DNA of 64,000 nucleotides from positions 62,001 to 126,000 of the forward strand of contig DXVO01000024.1 in the NCBI GenBank assembly GCA_019417325.1, in the 5' to 3' direction. Made by a program: the position numbers and the translations under genes. The notes under the pieces are model-generated. The model saw nothing but the letters and a program-made list of their open reading frames with translations, was not told the origin of the DNA and searched no databases. Within the stretch, counting starts at the first letter, position 1. Each line of letters starts with the position of its first letter. This DNA is from Parabacteroides sp. GTDB lineage: Bacteria > Bacteroidota > Bacteroidia > Bacteroidales > Tannerellaceae. This document shows positions 53,981-63,359 of the stretch, one piece after another.

Positions 53981-55333
53981 TTACGGCCTGGTAAACCCTG
54001 TCAATTTCTTCACAGCCAATACATGTTTGCAAGGACCGCGTTCTCCTTGGTATTTACTGAACCACTCACAGGTACAACGCTCATTCTTATCGTCGAGGAT
54101 AACGGTATGGCGAACCCCCGAACCTGCTACACGGGCCTCCACACGCGAAGATGTATTGGCGATTATCTCCACTTTGCCTTCTTCTATTAACTTTTCCGCA
54201 CCTTTCATTCGTGGGTTCAGACTCATAATGCGGCTTAATTTAAAGGGAAGCCGGCGATAAAAGAACTGGTTGTCATCCAAATCAAATCCCAATAACCCCA
54301 TTGCTGCCAGACGTGCAGTTAAAACATCCGCGTCAGAAAATGAAAGATTCTCTTTCACGGCAAACAGTGTCGGGTTGAAAGCTTGGTTAGCATATGCGTA
54401 TTTGTCCACAGCTTCCACCCATTCATCAGAAACTTCTTCCAACAAAGACTCCAATGCAGCTCCTTCACCCGAGAAACCTCTCCAGCATTCGCGGGATAAG
54501 GAGAAACTAAAGCGGATATTCCCGAAATAAAGTTGCCAGGTGGTCGACAGCATATCCGGATGAGGGAATACTTGCAAAATATCGATATAAGGAAGCAACG
54601 GTTCCAGTAAACGCAAACGGTGCAAACCTCCGATACAAATTCCGGATTGGGATTTGACGGATGAGAATACCGGCATATTGTTTCTTACTATCAGATAATA
54701 ATCATTCTTTACCTGCCCTTTTGGAATCCCACGGAAAAGGAGTTGAGTTTGTATACGGTTAAAAGTATAAACCTTCTCTGCTTTGGACAAATAAATCTGC
54801 ACGGTACTCAGCCCTTTTATCCATTTCACAGGCAGAGGGACTTTACGTTCTATCACTTTATCCCCTTCTTTATGCAATCCGACTTCTTTTCTTCCAACGG
54901 AAAGCATTACTTTTTCTTCCTGGCGTATTCCTCCCAAAGCCGTAAGCATCGACTGGTTAAAATCCACATTTGTAGTTCCGCTTTCTATAAATTCCCCGTC
55001 TAACCCATCAGGTAAAACATCTACCCTTGCATAGACTCCGGCACAATGGGAGAAACCTTCAAAACGGATTCGGTCATTCCCGGCTGTCACAATCGGGTCT
55101 TTCAGTAAGGAAAGTTGGAAAGGCGACATATTAAAGCTCGATTTCACTATGTTTGCCAACGTAATCAGGCAACGTGCCATAATAAACGGGTTTGCCACAT
55201 TCCCCCAAAAGAAACAGGAAGCATCCTTATTCTTCTGTATCTCGCTATATTTAGATAAAAACAGTTCTTCTGTTGCACCCTTTTTGATTAAATCAGAGGG
55301 TACGGCATACCGATAGGTCAATAAATCTTCCAT
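53981..55333 (-). CDS. SWIM zinc-finger protein (YehQ-like)
   Basis: 450 aa with no signal peptide. The C-terminus holds a complete SWIM finger: CTC (C420, C422) and CKH (C435, H437) in CTCEWFSKY...GPCKHVLAV. The N-terminal 380 residues have no recognised domain and probably bind a partner. SWIM domains bind DNA or proteins. In many bacteria SWIM genes accompany MoxR/VWA-type or DUF6493-type genes (E. coli yeh cluster). It follows DUF6493-like gene B by 10 bp. Confidence 0.85.
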   Translation of the reverse strand: MEDLLTYRYAVPSDLIKKGATEELFLSKYSEIQKNKDASCFFWGNVANPFIMARCLITLANIVKSSFNMSPFQLSLLKDPIVTAGNDRIRFEGFSHCAGVYARVDVLPDGLDGEFIESGTTNVDFNQSMLTALGGIRQEEKVMLSVGRKEVGLHKEGDKVIERKVPLPVKWIKGLSTVQIYLSKAEKVYTFNRIQTQLLFRGIPKGQVKNDYYLIVRNNMPVFSSVKSQSGICIGGLHRLRLLEPLLPYIDILQVFPHPDMLSTTWQLYFGNIRFSFSLSRECWRGFSGEGAALESLLEEVSDEWVEAVDKYAYANQAFNPTLFAVKENLSFSDADVLTARLAAMGLLGFDLDDNQFFYRRLPFKLSRIMSLNPRMKGAEKLIEEGKVEIIANTSSRVEARVAGSGVRHTVILDDKNERCTCEWFSKYQGERGPCKHVLAVKKLTGFTRP

Positions 55334-55343
55334 CTATATAAAT

Positions 55344-58043
55344 TTACCGTGACTCATTTAATAATAGTTTCACCACTTTCTTCAAGTTTGCATCCTGCTC
55401 CCAGACGAGAAGCTGAGGAATTTGTTCCAAATCGGCTTTAGAGTTATTCCGATATATAAGTTCATCGTATATCTCCAATAATTTTCTCAGGTTCAAGATA
55501 GGCCGTTCTATTTGTGAAAGGATGGATACCAGCAACAGTTCCAGTAGCTTGTTTGCCTGTTGCCCCTGATTTAGCAAAGTATCGACAATTAAATCGAGAA
55601 AACGTTTGACAGGTGCCCACTCCCTATTTTCTAAATATCCTATAATCTTTCCCAAACGGGCAACATCCAGCATATCCGTTGCCGCACGTTCCAAATAAAT
55701 TTCCGCTGCATAAGTACGAATTGTTTTCTCCGAACAAAGCATACAACAAGCCAGAAAAAGGGAAGTCATCTCTCCCGTCTCAACTTTTAAATCATAAAGT
55801 GCAATAACAGATTGCAGCAGCATATCCCGGTTCTCGGCATTCGGTATTCGGGAAAATTCAAAATAATATTTTACCAACAGGGCACAAGGTATATCCGTAC
55901 ACAAAGGATACGACTGGATAAAATACCGGAAATCCCAGGTTCCTACACATAAACGGAGATCATCGCTAATGCAGGCATATATATTATCTGTCTGTAGCCA
56001 GGGGGAAGGCGGAATATGAACTTCCAAAACCGAATATTCCGTATAAGAAGCATCACTTCTCTTCTCATCAGCAATATTCCAGGAATACGTATTCAAATGT
56101 TCAGATAGCTGACTGATGTTCATATCCTTATCCGGATAGTCTATGCCGCCCTTTACTGTATCAGGACAACGGGAAAAGGCAAGTTGTAAATCTGCACTCT
56201 CCGGTTTTTGTTTCATCAAAACGTATCGGTCGAGGCGCTCTTTTAATACCCCCGGAGCTATCCAGCAAGGCGTATGGGTCGGTGTGGATAGGAGTTCCAG
56301 CTCCATCCCCTGCTCTATAAATGATAAAGCACGCATCATAATACGATGATACGGGCGAAAGATAGGATATTCGGCACCTTTCCAGTCTGCCAAAGGGCGT
56401 ATCAGATAATCATATTCAAAAAGAGAGCTAATCCGATCCTTATTTTGCCTGTCTTTTTCCTCTGTTTCCTCATGCAGGCTCTGGATAAATGCGGCTTCAT
56501 AAGGGAATTTCCGTACCAGGTATTGCCCATACGCCACCAGAAATGCCGCCATCAAATGTTTATACAAGCCAATATTCCAATGAAAATTAGTTTTTTCAAA
56601 TGCCTTTGTCTGATAATCGTAACTATGCCAAAAAGGTTGCTGCATGACAGCATCATATACTTTCTGAAATACGACCTCCAATTGTCCTACATTCGCAGCT
56701 GTTACCTCTTTGTTCAATTTTATCAGGGTTGCAGGTAGCAGGTCTATCACATAAGGCTCTTTACTTTCGAATAACCCGGCAAGAAAAAATAAAAGCTCAT
56801 CAAAAGCATGTATCTCCGGTATCCGGTTATCTTCGTTTATCAAACCCGGATTCACAGGGATATTCACATCCTCCGGCTCCGGTTGATTTATTTTCCCGAT
56901 CAGATAAAAAGATAAATATTCTCTCACCTGAGACAATAATATATCGGCATAAGGCAATAAAGCTTCCCCGATTGCTTCCGTATAATGCTTACCATATTGC
57001 GCGATAAGTGTAGCCGCCCTGCTTTGAAGCGTTAAATCCTTATTCAGGAATACAAGCATCGCTCCTTTACAAATCCTTACCCTGTCGTCCGGATGGAAAC
57101 AGGCTATCTTTTCCAGTAAGGTAAGAGTTGAAAGCAGTATGGACTTTACTTCAGAAGAAAGTAAAACCGTTTGGTAAGAGATAAATGTATCGGCATGAAA
57201 ATCTTTATCAATCGCTACCTTCTTCAATTCATTCAATACGACATTCACAGGTTTCGATAATTTACCGGTAAAGACACTCATCATATCCTCCTGGATGGCA
57301 AGAATCTCCTCGGGTTGTGGCTTCAATGCTGCAAATAAAGAAGCAAACCAGTTGACTGTCTCTTTTTCAAGCCCGTTATGTACAGACTTCATACATTGTC
57401 TTAATACTTCCAGTCGGCTAATACGCCCGTTGGCAGTATATTTCTTGAACGCTTTCACCCATAGTCCCTCCTCTTTTGAGCCATAGGGTAAAGACCATGT
57501 ATCCCGGAATGCCACAATCGACGGATATTGGAACAAATACCAGATATGTTCATCGAAGGTGATTGCATTTTGTTCGAGTAATCGATGGAACTCTTCTTCT
57601 TGCCCCTCTTTTTCGAATTTATCCGGTGCTGATGCCGAAAGACTTCGGGCTATCAAAATGTTGGAAGGTTGCAAATATCCTTTCTGCGTCCATTTCACCA
57701 GATACGGATACGACAAGATAGAATATTCCATCATATTATAATAGTCAGAAAACCATTCGGGACAATACCATTCCAGTAATTCATCAATGACTTGTTCATC
57801 CGGCAGGTCAAATGTCAGCAAGCGTTTCACACTGGAAGCCGGAAAGAGCACGAAAGTACAAATCCGCACAACCTCATCATGCCAGACCGTTTTTCCTGCC
57901 ATCATTCCTCTTTCCTTCTTCTTGTTCTTTCTCTTGATTTCCAGAAGTAATCTATTCTTCTCTTTTTCATTCAGTTTTTGCAGGAATGGAATCAACTGGT
58001 CTTTTTGACCATTTTCATATATGCGAAAGAATTCTGCTATCAT
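55344..58043 (-). CDS. Large DUF6493-like helical-repeat protein B
   Basis: 899 aa, mostly helical, with no signal peptide or membrane segment. It is a paralogue of the next gene upstream: both carry LSTPTH followed by a P..L.ER.. segment (here LELLSTPTHTPCWIAPGVL near residue 600) and similar N-terminal KEKNRLLLEIKRKN-type charged helices. This resembles DUF6493, a Bacteroidetes-enriched family of unknown function. The ATG overlaps the paralogue's stop by 4 bp (58040-58043), so the two are translationally coupled. No catalytic motif is evident. Confidence 0.72.
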   Translation of the reverse strand: MIAEFFRIYENGQKDQLIPFLQKLNEKEKNRLLLEIKRKNKKKERGMMAGKTVWHDEVVRICTFVLFPASSVKRLLTFDLPDEQVIDELLEWYCPEWFSDYYNMMEYSILSYPYLVKWTQKGYLQPSNILIARSLSASAPDKFEKEGQEEEFHRLLEQNAITFDEHIWYLFQYPSIVAFRDTWSLPYGSKEEGLWVKAFKKYTANGRISRLEVLRQCMKSVHNGLEKETVNWFASLFAALKPQPEEILAIQEDMMSVFTGKLSKPVNVVLNELKKVAIDKDFHADTFISYQTVLLSSEVKSILLSTLTLLEKIACFHPDDRVRICKGAMLVFLNKDLTLQSRAATLIAQYGKHYTEAIGEALLPYADILLSQVREYLSFYLIGKINQPEPEDVNIPVNPGLINEDNRIPEIHAFDELLFFLAGLFESKEPYVIDLLPATLIKLNKEVTAANVGQLEVVFQKVYDAVMQQPFWHSYDYQTKAFEKTNFHWNIGLYKHLMAAFLVAYGQYLVRKFPYEAAFIQSLHEETEEKDRQNKDRISSLFEYDYLIRPLADWKGAEYPIFRPYHRIMMRALSFIEQGMELELLSTPTHTPCWIAPGVLKERLDRYVLMKQKPESADLQLAFSRCPDTVKGGIDYPDKDMNISQLSEHLNTYSWNIADEKRSDASYTEYSVLEVHIPPSPWLQTDNIYACISDDLRLCVGTWDFRYFIQSYPLCTDIPCALLVKYYFEFSRIPNAENRDMLLQSVIALYDLKVETGEMTSLFLACCMLCSEKTIRTYAAEIYLERAATDMLDVARLGKIIGYLENREWAPVKRFLDLIVDTLLNQGQQANKLLELLLVSILSQIERPILNLRKLLEIYDELIYRNNSKADLEQIPQLLVWEQDANLKKVVKLLLNESR

Positions 58044-60688
58044 TTTTTTAAGCTTTTTAATTTTATCATAATCTCTTCATCCGGCTCTTGTACCAACTGG
58101 CTTCCCAATTCCTTATAATAACCAACCAGCTTTTTAAAGTTGGGTGGCAAGTGCTCTTTATTTACCGATTTAATACAATTGGCTATAAGATTTAACTGGA
58201 ATTCTTTCACCGGACGGGAATAATTACCTTCAAAGAACTCTGTAAGACGGTTTATAGGAGCAAACTGTTGTAATATCATACGTGTGATACAATCAATCAG
58301 ATATTCTCTATCCAGAAAATCCTGTTGGATGGCAAACTGAACATAAGAAGAGGCCAATTGGCGGGATTCTTTTTTCTCGAACAGCAAACAACAAGCTATA
58401 TAAATCCATCCGCTATGGTGTGTCCTGATACCGTTATCCATAAGAAACTTCAGCGGAAGCAGACCATACCTCAATTCGTCCGCTTCATTTCCCGATACGG
58501 TATCAGGAAGAAAACGCAATAACCAGGGATCTGCATAATGGGGAACAAGACTGATCCGGTAATACAATGTTTCCAGACAATCAAAATATTCAGCGACAGG
58601 CTCATTAAAAGCAGTATAATAGTATAACCGGGGATAAGACCGCTCATTTTTCTTCCACCAATTATAATTCCAGTTATCCTCCAAAAAAATCCGGTCCCAA
58701 TGATATACTTTGTCATCCGAATAAGTTCGCTTGATTTCATAAGGGATAACAAATGGCCTTACAACAGTCGGGTAACCTGCTGCCGGTGTATTTTCAAATC
58801 CAGTAAAGACTCCATCCGGATTGTGGGTACGTGCCACCTGTGTCCAAAGGGGCAATGTTTCCTCATCGAAAGACAGACGGTCTGTCATTCCGAATAAATA
58901 CCGGACAGCTTCGGCATATTTGCCTTTCAGTAATTTGGCCTGTTCCTGTATATCCGCTGTAATTTCAACTTTCAAGATACGGTTGCAAGCAATCAGCAAA
59001 TCTTCCATTTCGATAACATCCCCAGCTTTTTCATAGGCAAGCATACGTTCTACCAAAATGGTTGGATGAACAAAGAACGGCTTGTGTGTCGGAGTCGAGA
59101 GCAAAGGCAACTTACTCCTCCGGCTCAGTTTATCCAATACCCATTTATTCTTGTTCCGCAGAAAAACACATTTCTGAGAATAGGCTTCCAATGCCGGATA
59201 AGCCATATACTTAGATTCGTCCGAAAACCAATTATAAAAGAACTCAGCCAAATGGAATAACGGTGCTTTAGCATTTCCCCGCCTGAATAACTTTTTAGTA
59301 AACGGCTGCAATTGGGATTGATAATCATCCGGTATCTGATCCTGTATTTGTATCAGTCCTTCATAAAAAAGTTCTATATCCGCCGGTTCAAGGGCTCCGA
59401 TTGTTTTCCCCACATGAAACAGCCAGTTCTCCCAGGTATCAGGAACAAGTAAAGGAGCCTTTTCCGATAAATAAACTACATCCTCTTCCCCCGGTATATC
59501 CGTAGAAACGCTCAATAAAGCCCTCGCCTTTTCCTTCAAAAAAGACCTGAAAGGTTCCACTACAGCCTGTAACTCTTCCGAAAGAATATATTTATAAAGT
59601 AAGCCGGCTGCTTTTTCCTGGATCTTTTCCGACGGTTGTATAAGGGCATTTGCAACAGAAACACCTAAACCTGCCGTTTCCTTTTTATTCTCCAACAACC
59701 AGTCTGCCATCTCCAAAACAAGCATAATCGATTTGTCACATTTCTCATGTGTACAGATAGCGGGCATCGCCTGAAAGAATGTTTGGCTATCAAACCGGCT
59801 GTCTTTATAAATAGAGCTTATTTCCTGAACAATAAAATTGACGACCGTATTATTTGTTGAATAAGCGGCTGCAAATAATAAATTCTGATTAGCTATCAGC
59901 TCCTCCAAGGTCGGTTCAAACATTTTTATCATTCGTACATGCCAGTCCAGATGCCCTTTTTTCCAATTGAAAGATAAGGATCCCAACAGATTCGGCACAA
60001 TTGCTCTGTCGTGTATCATATTGCGTTCCAATAAAATATGGAACACCTCATCCCAATACTCATAGCATTTTGCACAAGTAAAACCACCTGCAGCTGTTTT
60101 CCATTTGGATATATCCAGTATGGGAATTTCATATTTATAAAATTGGAGCAATACGTTATCTATTGTTTCCGGATTAGCAACCAGATAATCTATATCTTTA
60201 GAAACATCCCTGTTAAACATCTGAATAATAAACAGGGAATTGACAAAGAATTCTTCCTGAAAAGCAACCCAGCCGTTTTTATACAATTCCCATAACATAT
60301 GAAAATGAATATGGTTCTGCCGGGTATCCTTCCAGGTATCAAGAACTTTGTCCAGATAATCCGGTGGAAAAAGTTTGAAATAGGCAATCAGCGGTTCTAT
60401 CCCGAATTCAGGAGACTGCATATACCAACAAAGATTATTTCCCGCATCTTTCTTATAATCTGCCCAATTACGCAGACAAGTCACACTCATGAACTGAAGG
60501 ATACTACGCCATAAAGTATAATCCAGGTTGGTATTTTCTTTATATAACCGAGAGATAATATCCTGCCGGATATCCACCTGCTTTATTCTATCTAAAGCAT
60601 CTTTCCTTTCATTCTCTGTCAACTGTTCAGCCCAGTTTAATATCTTCCGATAATCTTTCGCTGCGACCAACTCTATTATTTTCTCCAT
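58040..60688 (-). CDS. Large DUF6493-like helical-repeat protein A
   Basis: 882 aa. LPLLSTPTHKPFFVHPTIL (about residue 535) matches the same position in the paralogue B; the C-terminus is a charged helix (PDEEIMIKLKSLKK). A CAKCYEYW segment near 205 could bind metal but is not a full finger. First gene of the three-gene operon A > B > SWIM, read from a promoter 25 bp upstream. Function unknown; repeated helical architecture suggests a scaffold or nucleic-acid-binding role. Confidence 0.72.
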   Translation of the reverse strand: MEKIIELVAAKDYRKILNWAEQLTENERKDALDRIKQVDIRQDIISRLYKENTNLDYTLWRSILQFMSVTCLRNWADYKKDAGNNLCWYMQSPEFGIEPLIAYFKLFPPDYLDKVLDTWKDTRQNHIHFHMLWELYKNGWVAFQEEFFVNSLFIIQMFNRDVSKDIDYLVANPETIDNVLLQFYKYEIPILDISKWKTAAGGFTCAKCYEYWDEVFHILLERNMIHDRAIVPNLLGSLSFNWKKGHLDWHVRMIKMFEPTLEELIANQNLLFAAAYSTNNTVVNFIVQEISSIYKDSRFDSQTFFQAMPAICTHEKCDKSIMLVLEMADWLLENKKETAGLGVSVANALIQPSEKIQEKAAGLLYKYILSEELQAVVEPFRSFLKEKARALLSVSTDIPGEEDVVYLSEKAPLLVPDTWENWLFHVGKTIGALEPADIELFYEGLIQIQDQIPDDYQSQLQPFTKKLFRRGNAKAPLFHLAEFFYNWFSDESKYMAYPALEAYSQKCVFLRNKNKWVLDKLSRRSKLPLLSTPTHKPFFVHPTILVERMLAYEKAGDVIEMEDLLIACNRILKVEITADIQEQAKLLKGKYAEAVRYLFGMTDRLSFDEETLPLWTQVARTHNPDGVFTGFENTPAAGYPTVVRPFVIPYEIKRTYSDDKVYHWDRIFLEDNWNYNWWKKNERSYPRLYYYTAFNEPVAEYFDCLETLYYRISLVPHYADPWLLRFLPDTVSGNEADELRYGLLPLKFLMDNGIRTHHSGWIYIACCLLFEKKESRQLASSYVQFAIQQDFLDREYLIDCITRMILQQFAPINRLTEFFEGNYSRPVKEFQLNLIANCIKSVNKEHLPPNFKKLVGYYKELGSQLVQEPDEEIMIKLKSLKK

Positions 60689-60711
60689 GTCGAGTCTATT
60701 TTGTGCGATAA

Positions 60712-60719
60712 CAAATATA
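60712..60719 (-). promoter_or_regulatory. -7 element (TATATTTG) for the DUF6493/SWIM operon
   Basis: A consensus match on the minus strand, 23 bp before the ATG at 60688, back-to-back with the plus-strand promoter at 60739. Confidence 0.55.
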
Positions 60720-60738
60720 ATTATAATTCAATAAATTC

Positions 60739-60746
60739 TATATTTG
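60739..60746 (+). promoter_or_regulatory. -7 element (TATATTTG) for the DUF4272 gene
   Basis: A consensus match on the plus strand, 27 bp before the ATG at 60774. Confidence 0.55.
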
Positions 60747-60773
60747 TAGTATAAAGTATAATACACTACGCAT

Positions 60774-61970
60774 ATGGAAAAAGCAGTTCTTACTCTATAT
60801 ACCGCAATTGGTAATCCGGAAAGGATACCGGTCTCCATCCAAAAACACTTCAAGGAAGTGACAAAAAGTATCGGAACCAAAGATGGAACCACTACTTTGA
60901 CGCTACTGGACGACACGCAGATTATCTTCAATATGAGCCATCAGAGTAGCAAACCGGACTTCATAGCTTCACATATCGGAGGTATGGCAAACTTTTTTGC
61001 CCAGGTTGAAACGGAACAGGAAAAGTTAAAACAAGATGTACTTCACCAGATACAATGTTTCAACTGTGTAACAGGCATTTCTTTCGGTATCGATGAAGAC
61101 AAGGACCGTATCAACTATCTTTTCCATTGTTTTTATTGTATTGCCGAAGATGTAAAAGGTTTTATCCTTTATCCGGATATGGAAATTTATACCTGCGAAG
61201 GTAAATTGCTGTTTTCTACCGAGGGAAAGAGCGAGTTCACAGCTTTTACCCCTATTGCAAATGCAGATTTACTGGATGCCGGACGTCCGGAAGAAACAGA
61301 AGCGGACAAAGCTCGTACCCAGCGCTCCATTGCCATCCTGAAAGAAATGGGTATCCCTTTCATGGAGCATCTGCGCAGCGAAGTATCGGAGAGTGAAGCT
61401 GTTTTAAGAAGCCGGGAGGAAATGGTACAACGCGCTGCCGCACTATTTGCCGTATCGGTTTATTCGGAAGTTATGTTGTCTGAAAATTCCAGTCGCAAAG
61501 AAGCGCTGAAATATGTTGACAAAATAAATGAACTGTATGATGCTGGTAAATGGATGACTCCTGATGAAAAAGCTTATATCAGTGACCCCGAACCGGAACA
61601 ACAAACCTGTTTACAATTCGTATGGCGATATGAATGTTGCGGTGTGCTTCTATGGGCTGCCGGTATTGTAGAAGAATTACCCTATCCATCCGAAATCATA
61701 GATGTTCCTGTCCTTGCCGCTATTTTCTGGCAATCTAAAGGCATTGCAGACTTAATGTCGAAAGGTTTCGCCCGCCCCGAAACGGAGATTCTGGATATGG
61801 CAGACCTTACACTACGTTACGACTGGGCTTGTGTAGATGCCCGTATCAAAGGAAACGATGCTCCGGCATCTCTCGACGGAGGTGTTGTTGTGGAAAGGCA
61901 TTATGCCTTCAACTGGATTATCGGAGCAAACGATAATGCGGACTGGGACGATATACAACCGAATACTTAA
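60774..61970 (+). CDS. DUF4272-domain protein
   Basis: 398 aa, soluble. The C-terminal half matches DUF4272: QRSIAILKEMGIPFMEHL (about 182-199), RSREEMVQRAAALFAVSVYSE and LQFVWRYECCGVLLWAAGI (about 281-299). The N-terminal half is a separate alpha/beta domain of unknown type. Homologues have no assigned role but often lie beside toxin-immunity or contact-system genes. It is divergent from the DUF6493/SWIM operon from a shared 85-bp promoter gap, which suggests co-regulation. Confidence 0.8.
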   Translation: MEKAVLTLYTAIGNPERIPVSIQKHFKEVTKSIGTKDGTTTLTLLDDTQIIFNMSHQSSKPDFIASHIGGMANFFAQVETEQEKLKQDVLHQIQCFNCVTGISFGIDEDKDRINYLFHCFYCIAEDVKGFILYPDMEIYTCEGKLLFSTEGKSEFTAFTPIANADLLDAGRPEETEADKARTQRSIAILKEMGIPFMEHLRSEVSESEAVLRSREEMVQRAAALFAVSVYSEVMLSENSSRKEALKYVDKINELYDAGKWMTPDEKAYISDPEPEQQTCLQFVWRYECCGVLLWAAGIVEELPYPSEIIDVPVLAAIFWQSKGIADLMSKGFARPETEILDMADLTLRYDWACVDARIKGNDAPASLDGGVVVERHYAFNWIIGANDNADWDDIQPNT

Positions 61971-61994
61971 TGTATAAAACCGAGTAAATTTTAC

Positions 61995-63278
61995 ATGAGG
62001 AAGTTTCTCTACCTGTTATTCATTATATGGGTTGTAAACGGTTATGCGCAAAACGATAGCGTCCGGTTTACACTGGACGTAGACCGCTTTGCCGGAAACA
62101 TACAAGCCCTTCAGGAAGTCCATATCAATTATTACAGTAATAGGCCTGTCAGTAAAATTATAATGCCGGAATGGGGAGATTCCATTGAAGTAATAGATAC
62201 CGAACCTCACCGGACAAGTAGCTCCCAACTACAAATTATCAATGGGGAACAAAAAAACATCCGACAGGAAGGTTTCTATTATAAAGTCCGCTTCCTGTAT
62301 CCGGGTATGGTGACTGTTCCGGGAACGACCGCAACCATAGGAGGCAAGCAATATACTTGCCCTTCGCAAACCATAGAAGTCTTTCCGGGAAAAGAGATCA
62401 GCCATGTGACCTGCACGCTATCCGTCAGCCCCGAACATCCCCAACCCGGAAAAGAGTTCTGGTTTACTATCACCTGCAACAGCAAACCGGATGAAGAATA
62501 TCCGTCCATCTCCCATATGGGTTTGCTACAAGTTAGCCGCAAAATGGAAAAGTCGTCTACAAACGGCGTAGAACAATATAAATTCGCTTATAAATACAGA
62601 AGCAATAAATCAGGCACCTATAGCTTGTACCCGGAGAACCTGACATTCGGGGGAGTAACTTATCCGGTAGAAGTTTATTGTTTTGACATCGGACATGGTA
62701 ACAAGAACATTTCACTATACCTATGGGGACTGCTTATTGTTTTTGCTGTCGCTTCATTGTTTATCTATAGACAGGACCATCGTCCGGTTGCAGCCGGAAC
62801 TGTAAGTTCGAGATTTTGTTTCAAAGCATATATGATACTCTTGTTAACGATGGTATTCCTTTTGTTCGCTTTTTTGTTACTCTCCAATATCCTTGCCGAT
62901 ACTTCCATATTGTTGGGGCTATTCATGCTGATAGTAGTCATATGCCTGGTATTCGGGGAAATGCGCCGTTCCATTACCAAAATAGAAATAAACGGAAACA
63001 ATATATCTGTTAGCAATTATTTCGGTTTTGGTAAAAAGAAAACCTATAATCTTTCCGAGATGGAAGGTTTCACCCGCTCTGTCCTGCAAAGCCGCGGAGG
63101 TAACTATCAATATACCTATTTGATAAAAAACAACCGCCGTATCATCCGGGTATCCGAATTTTACCACAAGAACTATCAATCATTGCTTAGCTGTATTTAC
63201 AAACGTTGTAAATTTCTGGGTGACAAGCAGGTTTCTCTTATAAGAGAAACCAAAGAGATATTCGCTCCCATACAATAA
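61995..63278 (+). CDS. BatD-like exported protein with three membrane helices and PH-like C-terminus
   Basis: 427 aa. A signal peptide (about 1-18, ending YAQ) precedes an extracytoplasmic region (about 20-235) whose YKVRFLYPGMVTVPGTTATI and YTCPSQTIEVFPG segments resemble BatD Ig-like repeats (PGxxxIPP..V.VNGK..). Then come membrane segments at about 236-257, 278-299 and 304-323, and a C-terminal beta-rich domain (ITKIEINGNNISVSNYFGFG). BatD proteins belong to the Bat aerotolerance/MoxR-linked set. It follows the DUF4272 gene by 24 bp and is likely co-transcribed. Confidence 0.72.
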   Translation: MRKFLYLLFIIWVVNGYAQNDSVRFTLDVDRFAGNIQALQEVHINYYSNRPVSKIIMPEWGDSIEVIDTEPHRTSSSQLQIINGEQKNIRQEGFYYKVRFLYPGMVTVPGTTATIGGKQYTCPSQTIEVFPGKEISHVTCTLSVSPEHPQPGKEFWFTITCNSKPDEEYPSISHMGLLQVSRKMEKSSTNGVEQYKFAYKYRSNKSGTYSLYPENLTFGGVTYPVEVYCFDIGHGNKNISLYLWGLLIVFAVASLFIYRQDHRPVAAGTVSSRFCFKAYMILLLTMVFLLFAFLLLSNILADTSILLGLFMLIVVICLVFGEMRRSITKIEINGNNISVSNYFGFGKKKTYNLSEMEGFTRSVLQSRGGNYQYTYLIKNNRRIIRVSEFYHKNYQSLLSCIYKRCKFLGDKQVSLIRETKEIFAPIQ

Positions 63279-63359
63279 AACTACAATGTTTCATTGCAGC
63301 TATTAAAATAAAGAAGTACCTTCGTTGCCCATAATTTTATCCTTTAGACTATTGATTAT

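Noticed and set aside
53841..54032. A 63-codon minus-strand ORF overlapping the 3' end of the SWIM gene
   Set aside because: Most of it overlaps the SWIM coding sequence in another frame; the rest has no family features. Possibly a decayed remnant, but not supportable.
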